Origin: Actinokineospora enzanensis DSM 44649
GTDB lineage: Bacteria; Actinomycetota; Actinomycetes; Mycobacteriales; Pseudonocardiaceae
NCBI RefSeq assembly: GCF_000374445.1
Contig: NZ_KB894428.1
Coordinates: 66,372 to 130,371 of the forward strand
DNA length: 64,000 nt
Reading direction: 5' to 3'
Shown one piece after another: positions 46,383 through 55,651 of this stretch; positions within the stretch are counted from its first letter, which is position 1, and each line of letters starts with the position of its first letter. A program made the position numbers and the translations under genes. The notes beneath the pieces are model-generated. The model was not told the origin of the DNA and did not search any database. It saw only the letters and a program-made list of their open reading frames with translations.

Positions 46383-48698
46383 TCACACCGGGGCCAGCCG
46401 CACCACGATCGACTTGGAGGTCGGGGTATTCGAGGTCTCCGCGGTGGAATCCAGTGGGATCAATGAGTTCGCCTCGGGGAAGTAAGCCGCCGCGCAGCCC
46501 TTGGCGGTCGGGTAGGAGACGACCCGGAAGTCCTTGGCCTCGCGCTCGGTGACCCCGGTCGGGTCGTCGGCCCACTCACTGGTGATGGTGACCAGCTGCC
46601 CGTCCGCGAGGCCGAGCTCCGTGATGTCCTCGGGGCTGACCAGGACCACCCGGCGGGCGTCCTTGATTCCCCGGTATCGGTCGTCGAGGCCGTAGATGGT
46701 CGTGTTGTATTGGTCGTGGCTGCGCAGGGTCTGCAGCAGGAGCCGACCTTCCGGCACGCGGAGAATCGTCAACGGATTGACCGTGAATACCGCTTTGTCA
46801 TTGCGGGTTCCGGTGAACTCGCGGGAGTCCCGTGGTGCGTGCGGGAGGACGAATCCGTTCGGGCCGCGCACCTTCGCGTTGTAGTCCGCGCAGCCGGGGA
46901 CCACGTTCGCGATGTGGTTCCTGATCAGGTCGTAATCGCGGGTCAGCTCGGCCCACGGAACGGAATGATCAGACCCGAAAAGCGCTTCGGCGAGCCCGCA
47001 AATGATGCCGACCTCGGACATCAGGTGTTCCGATGCCGGTTCCAACCGCCCCCGCGACCGGTGCACGACCGACATCGAGTCCTCGACGGTGACGAACTGC
47101 TCACCCGATTCCTGCTCGTCCCGCTCGGTACGCCCCTTCGTCGGGAGAATGAGCGCGGTGCGGCCGTGGACGACGTGGGAGCGGTTGAGCTTGGTGGACA
47201 CGTGCACGGTGAGATCGCATTTCCGGAGCGCGGCCTCGGTGACGTCGGTGTCCGGCGCGGCGGAGACGAAGTTGCCGCCGACCGCCATGAACACCCTCGC
47301 CTTGCCGTCCCGCATCGCCCGGATCGCGGCCACGGTGTCGTAGCCGTGCTTGCGCGGGGCGGTGATGCCGAACTCGGATTCCAGGGCGGCCAGGAACTTC
47401 TCCGGCATCTTCTCCCAGATACCCATCGTCCGGTCACCCTGCACATTCGAATGACCCCGGACCGGGCAAAGTCCCGCGCCCGGCTTGCCGATCATCCCCC
47501 GGAGTAGCACCACATTGGCGATCTCGCGGATCGTGGGCACCGAATGGCGGTGCTGCGTCAACCCCATCGCCCAGCAGACGACCGTCCGCTGCGACTCGAC
47601 GAACATTCGCGCGACCCGCTCGATCTGGTCTCTTTCCAGCCCGGTCGCGATCTCGATATCCGCCCAGTCGATTTCCCGGACACTCTCGACGTATTCCGCG
47701 AACCCCTCGGTCCGCGTGTCGACGAAATCCTGGTCGACCACGGTGCCGGGATTCTCGGCCTCCCACTTCAGCAGCAGATGCCCGATAGCCTGGAACAACG
47801 CCTGGTCCCCGCCGAGCCGGATCTGCGCGAACTCGTCCGCGAGCGCCGTCCCCTTCCCGATCACCCCACGCACGTTCTGCGGATTCTTGAACCGCAACAA
47901 CCCGGCCTCGGGCAACGGGTTCACCGCGATGATCCGCGCCCCATTCCCCTTGGCCTCCTCCAACGCGCTGAGCATGCGCGGGTGGTTCGTCCCCGGGTTC
48001 TGCCCGACGACCACGATGAGGTCGGCGTGCGTCAGATCCTTCAGCGAGACCGACCCCTTGCCGATCCCGGTGGTCTCCGCCAACGCCGCACCGGACGACT
48101 CGTGGCACATGTTGGAGCAGTCGGGCAGGTTGTTCGTGCCGAAGCTCCGGACCAGCAGCTGGTAGAGGAACGCGGCCTCGTTGCTGGTGCGCCCCGAGGT
48201 GTAGAACACGGCCTCATCCGGGTCGGCCAACCCCCGCAGGTGCCCCGCCACCAGCTCGAACGCGTCCCCCCACGAGATCACCTCGTAGTGCTCCGCGCCC
48301 GGCCATAGCACAACCGGCTCGGTGATCCGCCCCTGCTGCCCCAACCAGTAATCGGTGCGCTCCGCCAAGGCGGCCACCGAATGCTCCGCGAAGAACTCCG
48401 ACCCCACCCGCCGCCGCGTCGCCTCCTCGGCAACGGCCTTCGCCCCGTTCTCGCAGAACTCGGCCACCTTCCGGTGCTCCTGCGACTCCGGCCACGCACA
48501 CCCCGGACAGTCGAACCCCTCCCGCTGATTGAGCAACCGCAACGTCCCCGCGGTCCGCCCGACCCCCATCTGCTCAACCCCACGCCGGAGCGACACCACC
48601 ACCCCAGGAATCCCCGCCGCCCACGTCTTGGGCGCCGAAACCCCCAGATCCCCCTCGACAACATCCCGCTCCGGCGGCTTCCTACCCATACCCCCCAT
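46383..48698 (-). CDS. fdhF: FdhF/YdeP-type molybdopterin oxidoreductase
   Basis: 771 aa molybdopterin oxidoreductase of the YdeP/FdhA-like branch (compare Rv2900c). FDCPGCAWPE near residue 62 binds part of the cofactor-proximal cluster. MCHESSGAAL lies at the Mo ligand region, DLIVVVGQNPGTNHPRML and the MGLTQHRH stretch are family motifs, and a C-terminal molydopterin-dinucleotide domain ends the protein. Unlike E. coli FdhF it shows no selenocysteine. FdhD at 41 kb is its likely sulfur donor. Cytoplasmic; the electron acceptor is unknown. Confidence 0.9.
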   Translation of the reverse strand: MGGMGRKPPERDVVEGDLGVSAPKTWAAGIPGVVVSLRRGVEQMGVGRTAGTLRLLNQREGFDCPGCAWPESQEHRKVAEFCENGAKAVAEEATRRRVGSEFFAEHSVAALAERTDYWLGQQGRITEPVVLWPGAEHYEVISWGDAFELVAGHLRGLADPDEAVFYTSGRTSNEAAFLYQLLVRSFGTNNLPDCSNMCHESSGAALAETTGIGKGSVSLKDLTHADLIVVVGQNPGTNHPRMLSALEEAKGNGARIIAVNPLPEAGLLRFKNPQNVRGVIGKGTALADEFAQIRLGGDQALFQAIGHLLLKWEAENPGTVVDQDFVDTRTEGFAEYVESVREIDWADIEIATGLERDQIERVARMFVESQRTVVCWAMGLTQHRHSVPTIREIANVVLLRGMIGKPGAGLCPVRGHSNVQGDRTMGIWEKMPEKFLAALESEFGITAPRKHGYDTVAAIRAMRDGKARVFMAVGGNFVSAAPDTDVTEAALRKCDLTVHVSTKLNRSHVVHGRTALILPTKGRTERDEQESGEQFVTVEDSMSVVHRSRGRLEPASEHLMSEVGIICGLAEALFGSDHSVPWAELTRDYDLIRNHIANVVPGCADYNAKVRGPNGFVLPHAPRDSREFTGTRNDKAVFTVNPLTILRVPEGRLLLQTLRSHDQYNTTIYGLDDRYRGIKDARRVVLVSPEDITELGLADGQLVTITSEWADDPTGVTEREAKDFRVVSYPTAKGCAAAYFPEANSLIPLDSTAETSNTPTSKSIVVRLAPV

Positions 48699-48932
48699 CG
48701 TCGGTCACGACCACCCCCACCGCAAAGACGGACCGTCCCCACTTCTTGGACCACAATGCCCAGGCGGACACCCCAGCTCGACAAACCGATATATCGATAG
48801 TTATCGAACTTGTGGACGACCCGCGCAGATGTCGCCCCAAGCCGATGGATCGACACTCTTCCTCGATGCCCCGACTCCTGCGCCCGCCCGTCCGGCCATC
48901 CAGATGATCATCGCTAGGGGGAGCCGTCCGCC

Positions 48933-49022
48933 GCGTCTCCTGTCCCTCGCGCTCGCACAACCTCAACTCGCAACGAACGACACGCCGAGGAAAGTTCCGC
49001 GTCCACATAGCACGACCGGATG
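48933..49022 (-). repeat. Dispersed 3'-end element, copy 4
   Basis: The core at 48944-48986 is identical to the others. On the minus strand it begins 83 bases after the stop of the 49105 gene, behind that gene's terminator, and reads towards fdhF. Confidence 0.85.
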
Positions 49023-49047
49023 AACCATTCGTCACCGGACGCGACCG

Positions 49048-49098
49048 GGGAAACCCCCAGGACGAGCCCCCGCCCAGGGGCCCGACCAGGGGGTTCCC
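49048..49098 (-). terminator. Hairpin behind the 49105 membrane-protein gene
   Basis: GGGAAACCCCC (49048-49058) pairs, with one bulged A, with GGGGGTTCCC (49089-49098). Confidence 0.5.
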
Positions 49099-49104
49099 GC
49101 CGGA

Positions 49105-50073
49105 TCAGGCAGGGCAGCTGGCGGCGGGGATCTTCGCGTTCGGGTCGAAGAAGGTGTCACGTTCCTGCCGTGCGCCACTCACCGTGAGTTCCTGGTCGGT
49201 CATCGGCGCCAGGAAGCCCCGCTTGTACGCCGCGCACGAGATCGAATACGCGTAGCCGTCCACATCGTCGCCGTACCAGAGGCCCTGGCTGCCCTTCGTC
49301 CAGCGCGGTCCCTGTCGGAAGATGTACTGCACGTCGGCCCGTACCAGCACGATGATGTCCATCGGGTCCGTGGCCCTCGTCGCCGTCGTCCCGGCGAAGG
49401 CGTAGACGAACAGGTAGTTGGTGTGCACCACGAGCTCGCCGACCCCGCCTGCCTCGACGCGCATCGTGCCCTTGACCTTCGGTGCGGCGGGCAGCAGTGG
49501 GCTGCCGTCCGCGATCAGGCTCACCAGGGCCTGCGCGTCGCGTTCGCGGCCGGTGCCGAACAGTGGTTCCAGCTGGCGGCGGGTGTCCGGCGCGAGCAGC
49601 GAGAGGTACCGGCTCGGGTCGTGTTTGACCAGCATCGTCGGGTCGAGGCGGCTGGCGACCAGGGCGTCGCGCACCAGGCCGGTCGCGTGTGCCACGTCCT
49701 CGGCGCTGAACTCGCCGACGCGCATGGCCGGTGGGGCCTGGATGCCGTCGGCGCCGTCCGCCCAGGTGTCGGCCGGGGTGTGCGCGAAGGGGTGGGTCGG
49801 GTCGATGACGTGCAGGGTCGGCGCGGTCGCCCCCGGCTCCGGGGCCCGGTCGCCCGCGGGCGAGTCGTTGTCGAAGACGCCGACGCCGAGCAGCAGCATC
49901 ACCAGGGCGACCACGGCGACCAGCGCCATCGCGGCCACCAGCCAGCGCTCGATCCGGCGGCGCCGCGCGCCGCGCAGCATCGCCTTCACGTCGGCTCTGG
50001 CCGACTCCTGTACACGGCTGCGCCACGCGGCATCCTGTAACGCCGCGTGATCGCCGTACTCACGTTGGTCCAC
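49105..50073 (-). CDS. Single-span membrane protein, extracytoplasmic domain
   Basis: 322 aa. The cytoplasmic N-terminus ends in an Arg cluster (RGARRRRIER). One transmembrane helix follows (WLVAAMALVAVVALVMLLLGVGVF), then a 240-residue outer domain with PDTRRQLEPLFG and a C-terminal part containing two cysteines. I do not recognise the family; similar proteins are common uncharacterised actinomycete envelope proteins. GTG 50073 was chosen as the first start after a G-rich stretch; in-frame alternatives upstream (ATG 50145) cannot be excluded. Confidence 0.65.
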   Translation of the reverse strand: MDQREYGDHAALQDAAWRSRVQESARADVKAMLRGARRRRIERWLVAAMALVAVVALVMLLLGVGVFDNDSPAGDRAPEPGATAPTLHVIDPTHPFAHTPADTWADGADGIQAPPAMRVGEFSAEDVAHATGLVRDALVASRLDPTMLVKHDPSRYLSLLAPDTRRQLEPLFGTGRERDAQALVSLIADGSPLLPAAPKVKGTMRVEAGGVGELVVHTNYLFVYAFAGTTATRATDPMDIIVLVRADVQYIFRQGPRWTKGSQGLWYGDDVDGYAYSISCAAYKRGFLAPMTDQELTVSGARQERDTFFDPNAKIPAASCPA

Positions 50074-50290
50074 CGGCCCCCCAAGGGCGATCCAGACCGG
50101 CTGGCCGGGCTGGTTGAGGTGTCGACTGCCTGGTGAACACCACATCGATACGGCCACAGCCGGTGTTAACAAACCGGTCTCACGGACCCCGTTCGGTGCG
50201 GTGAACGGCACCCGGGAGCGGACCAACGGTCGGGCCGGTGGGAAACGGTTGCCCTGAGTCACCCGATTGGCGCAAACAAAGAGTTTCGAG

Positions 50291-50325
50291 CGTCCTCGGA
50301 CATACCCGCGGTATGTCCGAGGACG
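50291..50325 (-). terminator. 16-bp inverted repeat behind the second valS
   Basis: CGTCCTCGGACATACC (50291-50306) is perfectly complementary to 50310-50325 with a 3-base loop, 45 bp after the stop of the minus-strand synthetase. T-rich sequence follows on that strand. An operator role for flanking genes is an alternative. Confidence 0.6.
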
Positions 50326-50369
50326 TCCGGGTGTCGGGTAATAACCGCCGAGTGGCGTGGATCACTCGG

Positions 50370-52832
50370 CTATTCCGGCGAAAGGGTGACGGCCACCGTG
50401 AGCGCCGATTCGGGCGTGCGGATGCCGCGCAGCGTCCGAACGGAGCCCGCCGCGCGCAGATCGGCCTCGATCTGGGGCAGCAGGTCGATCGCCGCCGGGG
50501 GCCCGGAGACGATCACCGACGACACCGGCCACCGCATGGACCGCCGGGCCGCCGACTTGGCGCGGCGAATGGCCGCCAGCACCTCCGTGGTGATCGACAA
50601 CAGCCGTGGATTCGATAACTCTCCGTTAGCGGTCGGCCAACCCGTCCGGTGCACCGACCCCTCCTGCCACCATGACCACGTCTCCTCCGCCACGAACGGC
50701 AGAAACGGCGCCAGCAGCCGCTGCACCGCCGACAGCCCCATCCGCAACGCGGCGCGCGCGGAGTCGCTGTCACCGTAGGCGCGGTCTTTGACCAGCTCCA
50801 GGTAGTCGTCACACCAGAACCAGAAGAACCGCTCCACCCGCTCCAACGCGTCCGTGTACTCGCCTGCCTCCAACGACGCGGTCGCGTCGGCCACCACCGC
50901 GTCCAGCTCACCCAGCACCGCCAGGTCCAACGGCTCACTGACGACCGCCCCGGCCTCGAACCCGAGCACGAACCGGCTCGCGTTGAGCAGCTTGTTCGCC
51001 AGCCGCCGACCGTCGCGCATCTTCGTCTCGGTGAACCGCGTGTCCACGCCCGGCCGCCCCGACGCCGCCCAGTACCGCACCGCGTCGGCCCCGTACTCGG
51101 CCAGCACCAGGTCGGGCGCGAACGCGTCGCCCGCCTTCTTGCTCATCTTCCGCCAGGTCGGGTCCATCACCCACCCCGACAGCACCGCCCGCCGCCACGG
51201 CAGCACCCCGGTCTCGGCGTGCGCGCGCAGCACCGAGCCGAACAGCCAGGTCCGGATGATCTCGTGTCCCTGCGGCCGCAGGTCCATCGGATAGGTCCGC
51301 GCGAACAGGTCGGGATCCTCCCCGTACCCGCACACCAGCAGCGGCGTCAGTGACGACGTCGCCCACGTGTCCATCACGTCCGGGTCCGCCACGAACCCGC
51401 CGGGCACGCCCCGCTGCTCCGCGCGGAACCCCGGCGGCGTGTCCGATGCCGGGTCGACCGGCAGCCGATCGGGCCGGATCGGCCGCCCATGATCGGGTTC
51501 CCCGTCCGCGCCGATCGGGTACCAGACCGGGAACGGCACCCCGAAGAACCGCTGCCGACTGATCAACCAGTCCCCGGCCAGCCCCTCGACCCAGTTCTCG
51601 TAGCGCACCCGCATGTGCTCCGGCTGCCACGACAGCTCCCGCCCACGCGCCAGCAACGTCGCCCGGTGCGCCGTCGACCGGATGAACCACTGCCGCCCGG
51701 ACACGATCTCCAGCGGCTTGTCCCCGCGCTCGTAGAAGGCCACCGGCCGCTCCACCGGCACCGGCTCGCCCGCCAGCGCCCCCTCGGCCCGGAGCAGTGC
51801 CACCATCCGCTCCCGTGCCGTGTGGATGGTCGCGCCCGCCAGCCCCGCGTACGGCTCCGCAGGCACGCCATCGGGCGCGTCCGCCAGGAACCGGCCGTCG
51901 CGCCCGATCACCGCGCGCACCGGCAGGCCCAGCTCACGCCACCACCGCACATCGGTCAGGTCACCGAACGTGCAGCACATCACCAGTCCGCTCCCGCGTT
52001 CCGGCTCCGCGTCCGGGTGCGCCAACACCGGGACTGGCACGCCGAAAACGGGCGTACGCACCGTCGTCCCCACCAACGCCGCATGCCGCGCGTCGTCGGG
52101 ATGCGCGATCAACGCGACGCACGCTGGCAGCAGCTCCGGCCGCGTCGTCGCGACCTCCACCGGACCGAACCGCAACGTGTGCAGCGCTCCACGCACAGGC
52201 CGGTGTTCCACCTCCGCCTGCGCGACCGCGGTCTTGAACCCGACATCCCACAGCGTCGGCGCATCGGCCTGATAAGCCTCACCGGCGTCCAGCAGCCGCA
52301 AGAATGACGCTTGGGCAAGCCGCCGCGCGCGCGTACCGATGGTCGTATAACCGCGTGACCAATCGACCGATAGCCCTATCTCACGCCAAAGCCGCTCGTA
52401 GTCGGCCTCTCTCTCCGTCGTCAACCGCTCGCACAGCTCGACGAAGTTGCGTCGCGACACCGCCATCGGTTCACCGGACGGCGAGAAGTCCGGGTCATAG
52501 GGCAACGACGGATCACACCGCACCGCGTAAGCGTTCTGTGTCATCCGTTCCGTGGGCAGCCCGTTGTCGTCCCAGCCCATCGGGTAGAGCACGTCCTTGC
52601 CGCGCATCCGCTGGTACCGCGCCACGATGTCGGTCTGCGTGAACGAGAACACGTGCCCGATGTGCAGGGCCCCGCTGACCGAGGGCGGCGGCGTGTCGAT
52701 GGAGAAGACCTCCTCGCGCGGCCGGTCCCCGGCGAACCGGTATACACCGGACTCGGCCCACCGCTGCGACCAGACGGCCGCCAACCCGTCGAGCGACGGT
52801 CGGCTGGGGATCGAGGGGTTCGGGTTCGCCAT
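50370..52832 (-). CDS. Second valyl-tRNA synthetase, divergent type
   Basis: 820 aa class Ia synthetase. HIGH signature at residues 57-60 (ALHIGH), KMSKK at 562-566. The editing (CP1) domain lies about 200-370 with VATTRPELLPACVALIAHPDD. An anticodon-binding domain follows, ending without the C-terminal coiled coil that the neighbouring valS has. The sequence is only distantly related to that gene and looks like the archaeal/rickettsial-type ValRS. Reading the substrate as valine rests on overall likeness. It is divergent from valS, 68 bp apart. It may be a resistance or condition-specific enzyme. Confidence 0.85.
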   Translation of the reverse strand: MANPNPSIPSRPSLDGLAAVWSQRWAESGVYRFAGDRPREEVFSIDTPPPSVSGALHIGHVFSFTQTDIVARYQRMRGKDVLYPMGWDDNGLPTERMTQNAYAVRCDPSLPYDPDFSPSGEPMAVSRRNFVELCERLTTEREADYERLWREIGLSVDWSRGYTTIGTRARRLAQASFLRLLDAGEAYQADAPTLWDVGFKTAVAQAEVEHRPVRGALHTLRFGPVEVATTRPELLPACVALIAHPDDARHAALVGTTVRTPVFGVPVPVLAHPDAEPERGSGLVMCCTFGDLTDVRWWRELGLPVRAVIGRDGRFLADAPDGVPAEPYAGLAGATIHTARERMVALLRAEGALAGEPVPVERPVAFYERGDKPLEIVSGRQWFIRSTAHRATLLARGRELSWQPEHMRVRYENWVEGLAGDWLISRQRFFGVPFPVWYPIGADGEPDHGRPIRPDRLPVDPASDTPPGFRAEQRGVPGGFVADPDVMDTWATSSLTPLLVCGYGEDPDLFARTYPMDLRPQGHEIIRTWLFGSVLRAHAETGVLPWRRAVLSGWVMDPTWRKMSKKAGDAFAPDLVLAEYGADAVRYWAASGRPGVDTRFTETKMRDGRRLANKLLNASRFVLGFEAGAVVSEPLDLAVLGELDAVVADATASLEAGEYTDALERVERFFWFWCDDYLELVKDRAYGDSDSARAALRMGLSAVQRLLAPFLPFVAEETWSWWQEGSVHRTGWPTANGELSNPRLLSITTEVLAAIRRAKSAARRSMRWPVSSVIVSGPPAAIDLLPQIEADLRAAGSVRTLRGIRTPESALTVAVTLSPE

Positions 52833-52888
52833 GAACGGACGGTAGTGGCCTGCCCGCTCCCGGTTCGACCCGTTTTCGCAGGCCTCCG

Positions 52889-52894
52889 TAGACT
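52889..52894 (+). promoter_or_regulatory. valS -10 box TAGACT, leaderless start
   Basis: TAGACT ends six bases before the valS GTG and no ribosome site fits between them. The 68-bp divergent region has no room for a T-box leader. Confidence 0.5.
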
Positions 52895-52900
52895 CGGCGT

Positions 52901-55528
52901 GTGACTGAGATCCCCACCTTGCCGAGCACTGACCTTCCCGCGGCCTGGGAGCCTGCCGCGGTCGAGGCGGAGCTGTACCAGGGTTGGGTAGCCGCCGGGT
53001 ACTTCACCGCCGACGTGACCAGTGACAAGCCCCCCTACACGATCGTGCTGCCGCCGCCGAACGTCACCGGCAGCCTGCACATGGGCCACGCGCTCAACCA
53101 CACCGTGATGGACGCGCTCACCCGCCGCCGCCGCATGCAGGGCTTCGAGGCGCTGTGGCTGCCCGGCATGGACCACGCGGGCATCGCGACGCAGAACGTG
53201 GTCGAGCGGCAGCTGGCGGGCGAGGGCCTGTCCCGGCACGACCTGGGCCGGGAGAAGTTCGTCGAGCGGGTCTGGGAGTGGAAGGCCGAGTACGGCGGCA
53301 AGATCCTCGACCAGATGCGCCGCCTCGGCGACGGCGTCGACTGGTCGCGCGAGCGCTTCACCATGGACGACGGCCTGTCCCGCGCCGTGCAGACGGTGTT
53401 CAAGCGCCTCTTCGACGACGAGCTGATCTACCGCGCCGAGCGGATCATCAACTGGTGCCCGCGCTGCCGCACCGCGCTCTCGGACATCGAGGTCGAGCAC
53501 TCCGAGGACGAGGGCGAGCTGGTCTCCATCCGCTACGGCGACGGCGCCGACTCGATCGTGGTGGCCACCACCCGCGCGGAGACCATGCTCGGTGACACGG
53601 CGGTGGCCGTTCACCCGGACGACGTGCGCTACCGCCACCTGATCGGGACCGAGGTCGCGCTGCCGCTCACCGGCAGGCGCATCCCGATCGTGGCGGACGC
53701 GCACGTGGACCCCGAGTTCGGCACCGGCGCGGTCAAGGTCACCCCGGCGCACGACCCGAACGACTTCGAGATCGGCCGCAGGCACGACCTGCCGTCGTTG
53801 ACGATCATGGACGAGCGCGGAGTGATCACCGTGCCCGGCCCGTTCGAGGGCCTGGACCGGTTCGAGGCGCGCCCGGCCGTGGTCGCGGCGCTGCGCGAGG
53901 GCGGCCGGGTCGTCGCGGAGAAGCGCCCCTACCTGCACTCGGTCGGCCACTGCTCGCGCTGCGACACGGCCGTCGAGCCGCGCCTGTCGTTGCAGTGGTG
54001 GGTCAAGGTCGAGCCGCTCTCCCGCGCGGCGGGCGACGCGGTGCGGGACGGCCGCACGAAGGTCCACCCGCCGGAGCTGGCCAAGCGCTACTTCGACTGG
54101 GTCGACAACATGCACGACTGGACGATCTCGCGCCAGCTGTGGTGGGGCCACCGCATCCCGGTCTGGTACGGCCCGAACGACGAGGTCGTGTGCGTGGGCC
54201 CGGACGAGCAGCCGCCGTCCGGCGAGGGCTGGCGGCAGGACCCGGACGTGCTCGACACGTGGTTCTCCGCCGGCCTGTGGCCGATCTCCACGCTCGGCTG
54301 GCCCGAGTCGACTCCGGACCTGGCGAAGTTCTACCCGACCAGTGTCCTGTCGACCGGCTACGACATCCTGTTCTTCTGGGTCGCCCGGATGATGATGTTC
54401 GGCCTGTACGCGATGGACGGCAAGCAGCCGTTCGACCACGTCTACCTGCACGGGCTCATCCGCGACGCGCAGGGCAAGAAGATGTCCAAGTCGCGCGGCA
54501 ACGTCATCGACCCGCTCGACTGGCTCGACCGCTTCGGCGCCGACGCCACCCGCTTCACCCTGGCGCGCGGCGCGAACCCGGGCAGTGACATGGCGCTGGC
54601 GGAGGAGTGGGCGGCGGGCTCGCGTAACTTCTGCACGAAGCTGTGGAACGCCAGCCGGTTCGCCCTGAGCAACGGTGCGACGGTCGCGGTCGCGTTGCCC
54701 GCGCGCGACTCGCTGACCGACGCCGACCGCTGGATCCTGGACGCCGCCGACAGCCTGGTGTCCGAAGTGGACTCCCTGTTCGAGGCCTTCCAGTTCGCCA
54801 AGCTCTGCGACGCGCTCTACCACTTCGTCTGGGACCTGTACTGCGACTGGTACCTGGAGCTCGCCAAGGTCCAGATCGCCGAGGGCGGCGCGCGCGCGGA
54901 CGCCACGCGCGCGGTGCTGGGCCACGTGCTCGACACGGTGCTGCGGCTGCTGCACCCGATCACGCCGTTCGTGACCGAGGTGTTGTGGAAGGCGTTGACG
55001 GGCAAGGAGTCCGTGGTCATCGCGGACTGGCCGGTGCCTGCGGGCGTCCCGGCCGACGCCGACGCGCGCCGTCGGGTCGAGGGCGTGCAGAAGCTGATCA
55101 CGGAGATCCGCCGGTTCCGCGCCGACCAGGGTGTGAAGCCCGGTCAGCGAGTCGCGGCCCGTCTGTCCGGTGTGGACGAGGCGGGTCTTGCCGCGCATGT
55201 CTCGGCGGTGACCTCGCTGGCTCGGCTGACGGCTCCGGAGGATGGGTTCACTGCCGGTGCTTCGCTGGAGGTGCCGCTGGTGGGGGGCACGGTGACGGTC
55301 GAGCTGGACCTGTCCGGCGCGGTGGACGTGGCGGCGGAGCGCAAGCGCTTGACCAAGGACCTGGGCGTGGCGGAGAAGGAACTCGCCCAGTGCGAGGCCA
55401 AGCTCGGCAACCCGAAGTTCACCGACAAGGCCCCGGCCGACGTCGTCGACAAGATCCGAACCCGCCGGGACGCGGCCGCCACCGAGATCACCCGCGTCCA
55501 GGCCCGCCTGGCCGCGTTGCCTGCCTGA
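52901..55528 (+). CDS. valS: Valyl-tRNA synthetase (housekeeping)
   Basis: 875 aa bacterial ValRS. HMGH at residues 60-63 and KMSKSRGN starting at 527 form the ATP site. The CP1 editing domain contains [30 protein letters not shown] is present, and the last 65 residues form the tRNA-binding coiled coil ([21 protein letters not shown]...). Leaderless GTG start at 52901. It matches Rv2448c in the conserved order, and a strong terminator follows. Confidence 0.97.
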   Translation: MTEIPTLPSTDLPAAWEPAAVEAELYQGWVAAGYFTADVTSDKPPYTIVLPPPNVTGSLHMGHALNHTVMDALTRRRRMQGFEALWLPGMDHAGIATQNVVERQLAGEGLSRHDLGREKFVERVWEWKAEYGGKILDQMRRLGDGVDWSRERFTMDDGLSRAVQTVFKRLFDDELIYRAERIINWCPRCRTALSDIEVEHSEDEGELVSIRYGDGADSIVVATTRAETMLGDTAVAVHPDDVRYRHLIGTEVALPLTGRRIPIVADAHVDPEFGTGAVKVTPAHDPNDFEIGRRHDLPSLTIMDERGVITVPGPFEGLDRFEARPAVVAALREGGRVVAEKRPYLHSVGHCSRCDTAVEPRLSLQWWVKVEPLSRAAGDAVRDGRTKVHPPELAKRYFDWVDNMHDWTISRQLWWGHRIPVWYGPNDEVVCVGPDEQPPSGEGWRQDPDVLDTWFSAGLWPISTLGWPESTPDLAKFYPTSVLSTGYDILFFWVARMMMFGLYAMDGKQPFDHVYLHGLIRDAQGKKMSKSRGNVIDPLDWLDRFGADATRFTLARGANPGSDMALAEEWAAGSRNFCTKLWNASRFALSNGATVAVALPARDSLTDADRWILDAADSLVSEVDSLFEAFQFAKLCDALYHFVWDLYCDWYLELAKVQIAEGGARADATRAVLGHVLDTVLRLLHPITPFVTEVLWKALTGKESVVIADWPVPAGVPADADARRRVEGVQKLITEIRRFRADQGVKPGQRVAARLSGVDEAGLAAHVSAVTSLARLTAPEDGFTAGASLEVPLVGGTVTVELDLSGAVDVAAERKRLTKDLGVAEKELAQCEAKLGNPKFTDKAPADVVDKIRTRRDAAATEITRVQARLAALPA

Positions 55529-55540
55529 ACACGTCGGTCG

Positions 55541-55571
55541 ACACCGCCCGGACGGCCTGTCCGGGCGGTGT
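55541..55571 (+). terminator. valS terminator
   Basis: A perfect 13-bp stem, ACACCGCCCGGAC (55541-55553) against 55559-55571, lies 12 bp after the stop. Confidence 0.85.
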
Positions 55572-55651
55572 GATCACCTCCGGCAGGCCCTACCGGGAAC
55601 ACGGGTGCTGACCGGATCGTGGCGGTGCCGGTCGTCCCCTAGCGTCAGTTC

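Larger units (their letters stand above)
48699..49104. other. Intergenic region with dispersed element copy 4
   Basis: Holds the fdhF upstream region on the left, dispersed element copy 4 (48933-49022), and a terminator hairpin (GGGAAACCCCC at 49048 against GGGGGTTCCC at 49089-49098) of the gene at 49105. No gene is supported. Confidence 0.5.

Noticed and set aside
52833..52900. T-box riboswitch before valS
   Set aside because: Only 68 bp lie between the two synthetase starts, and the -10 box sits six bases from the GTG.
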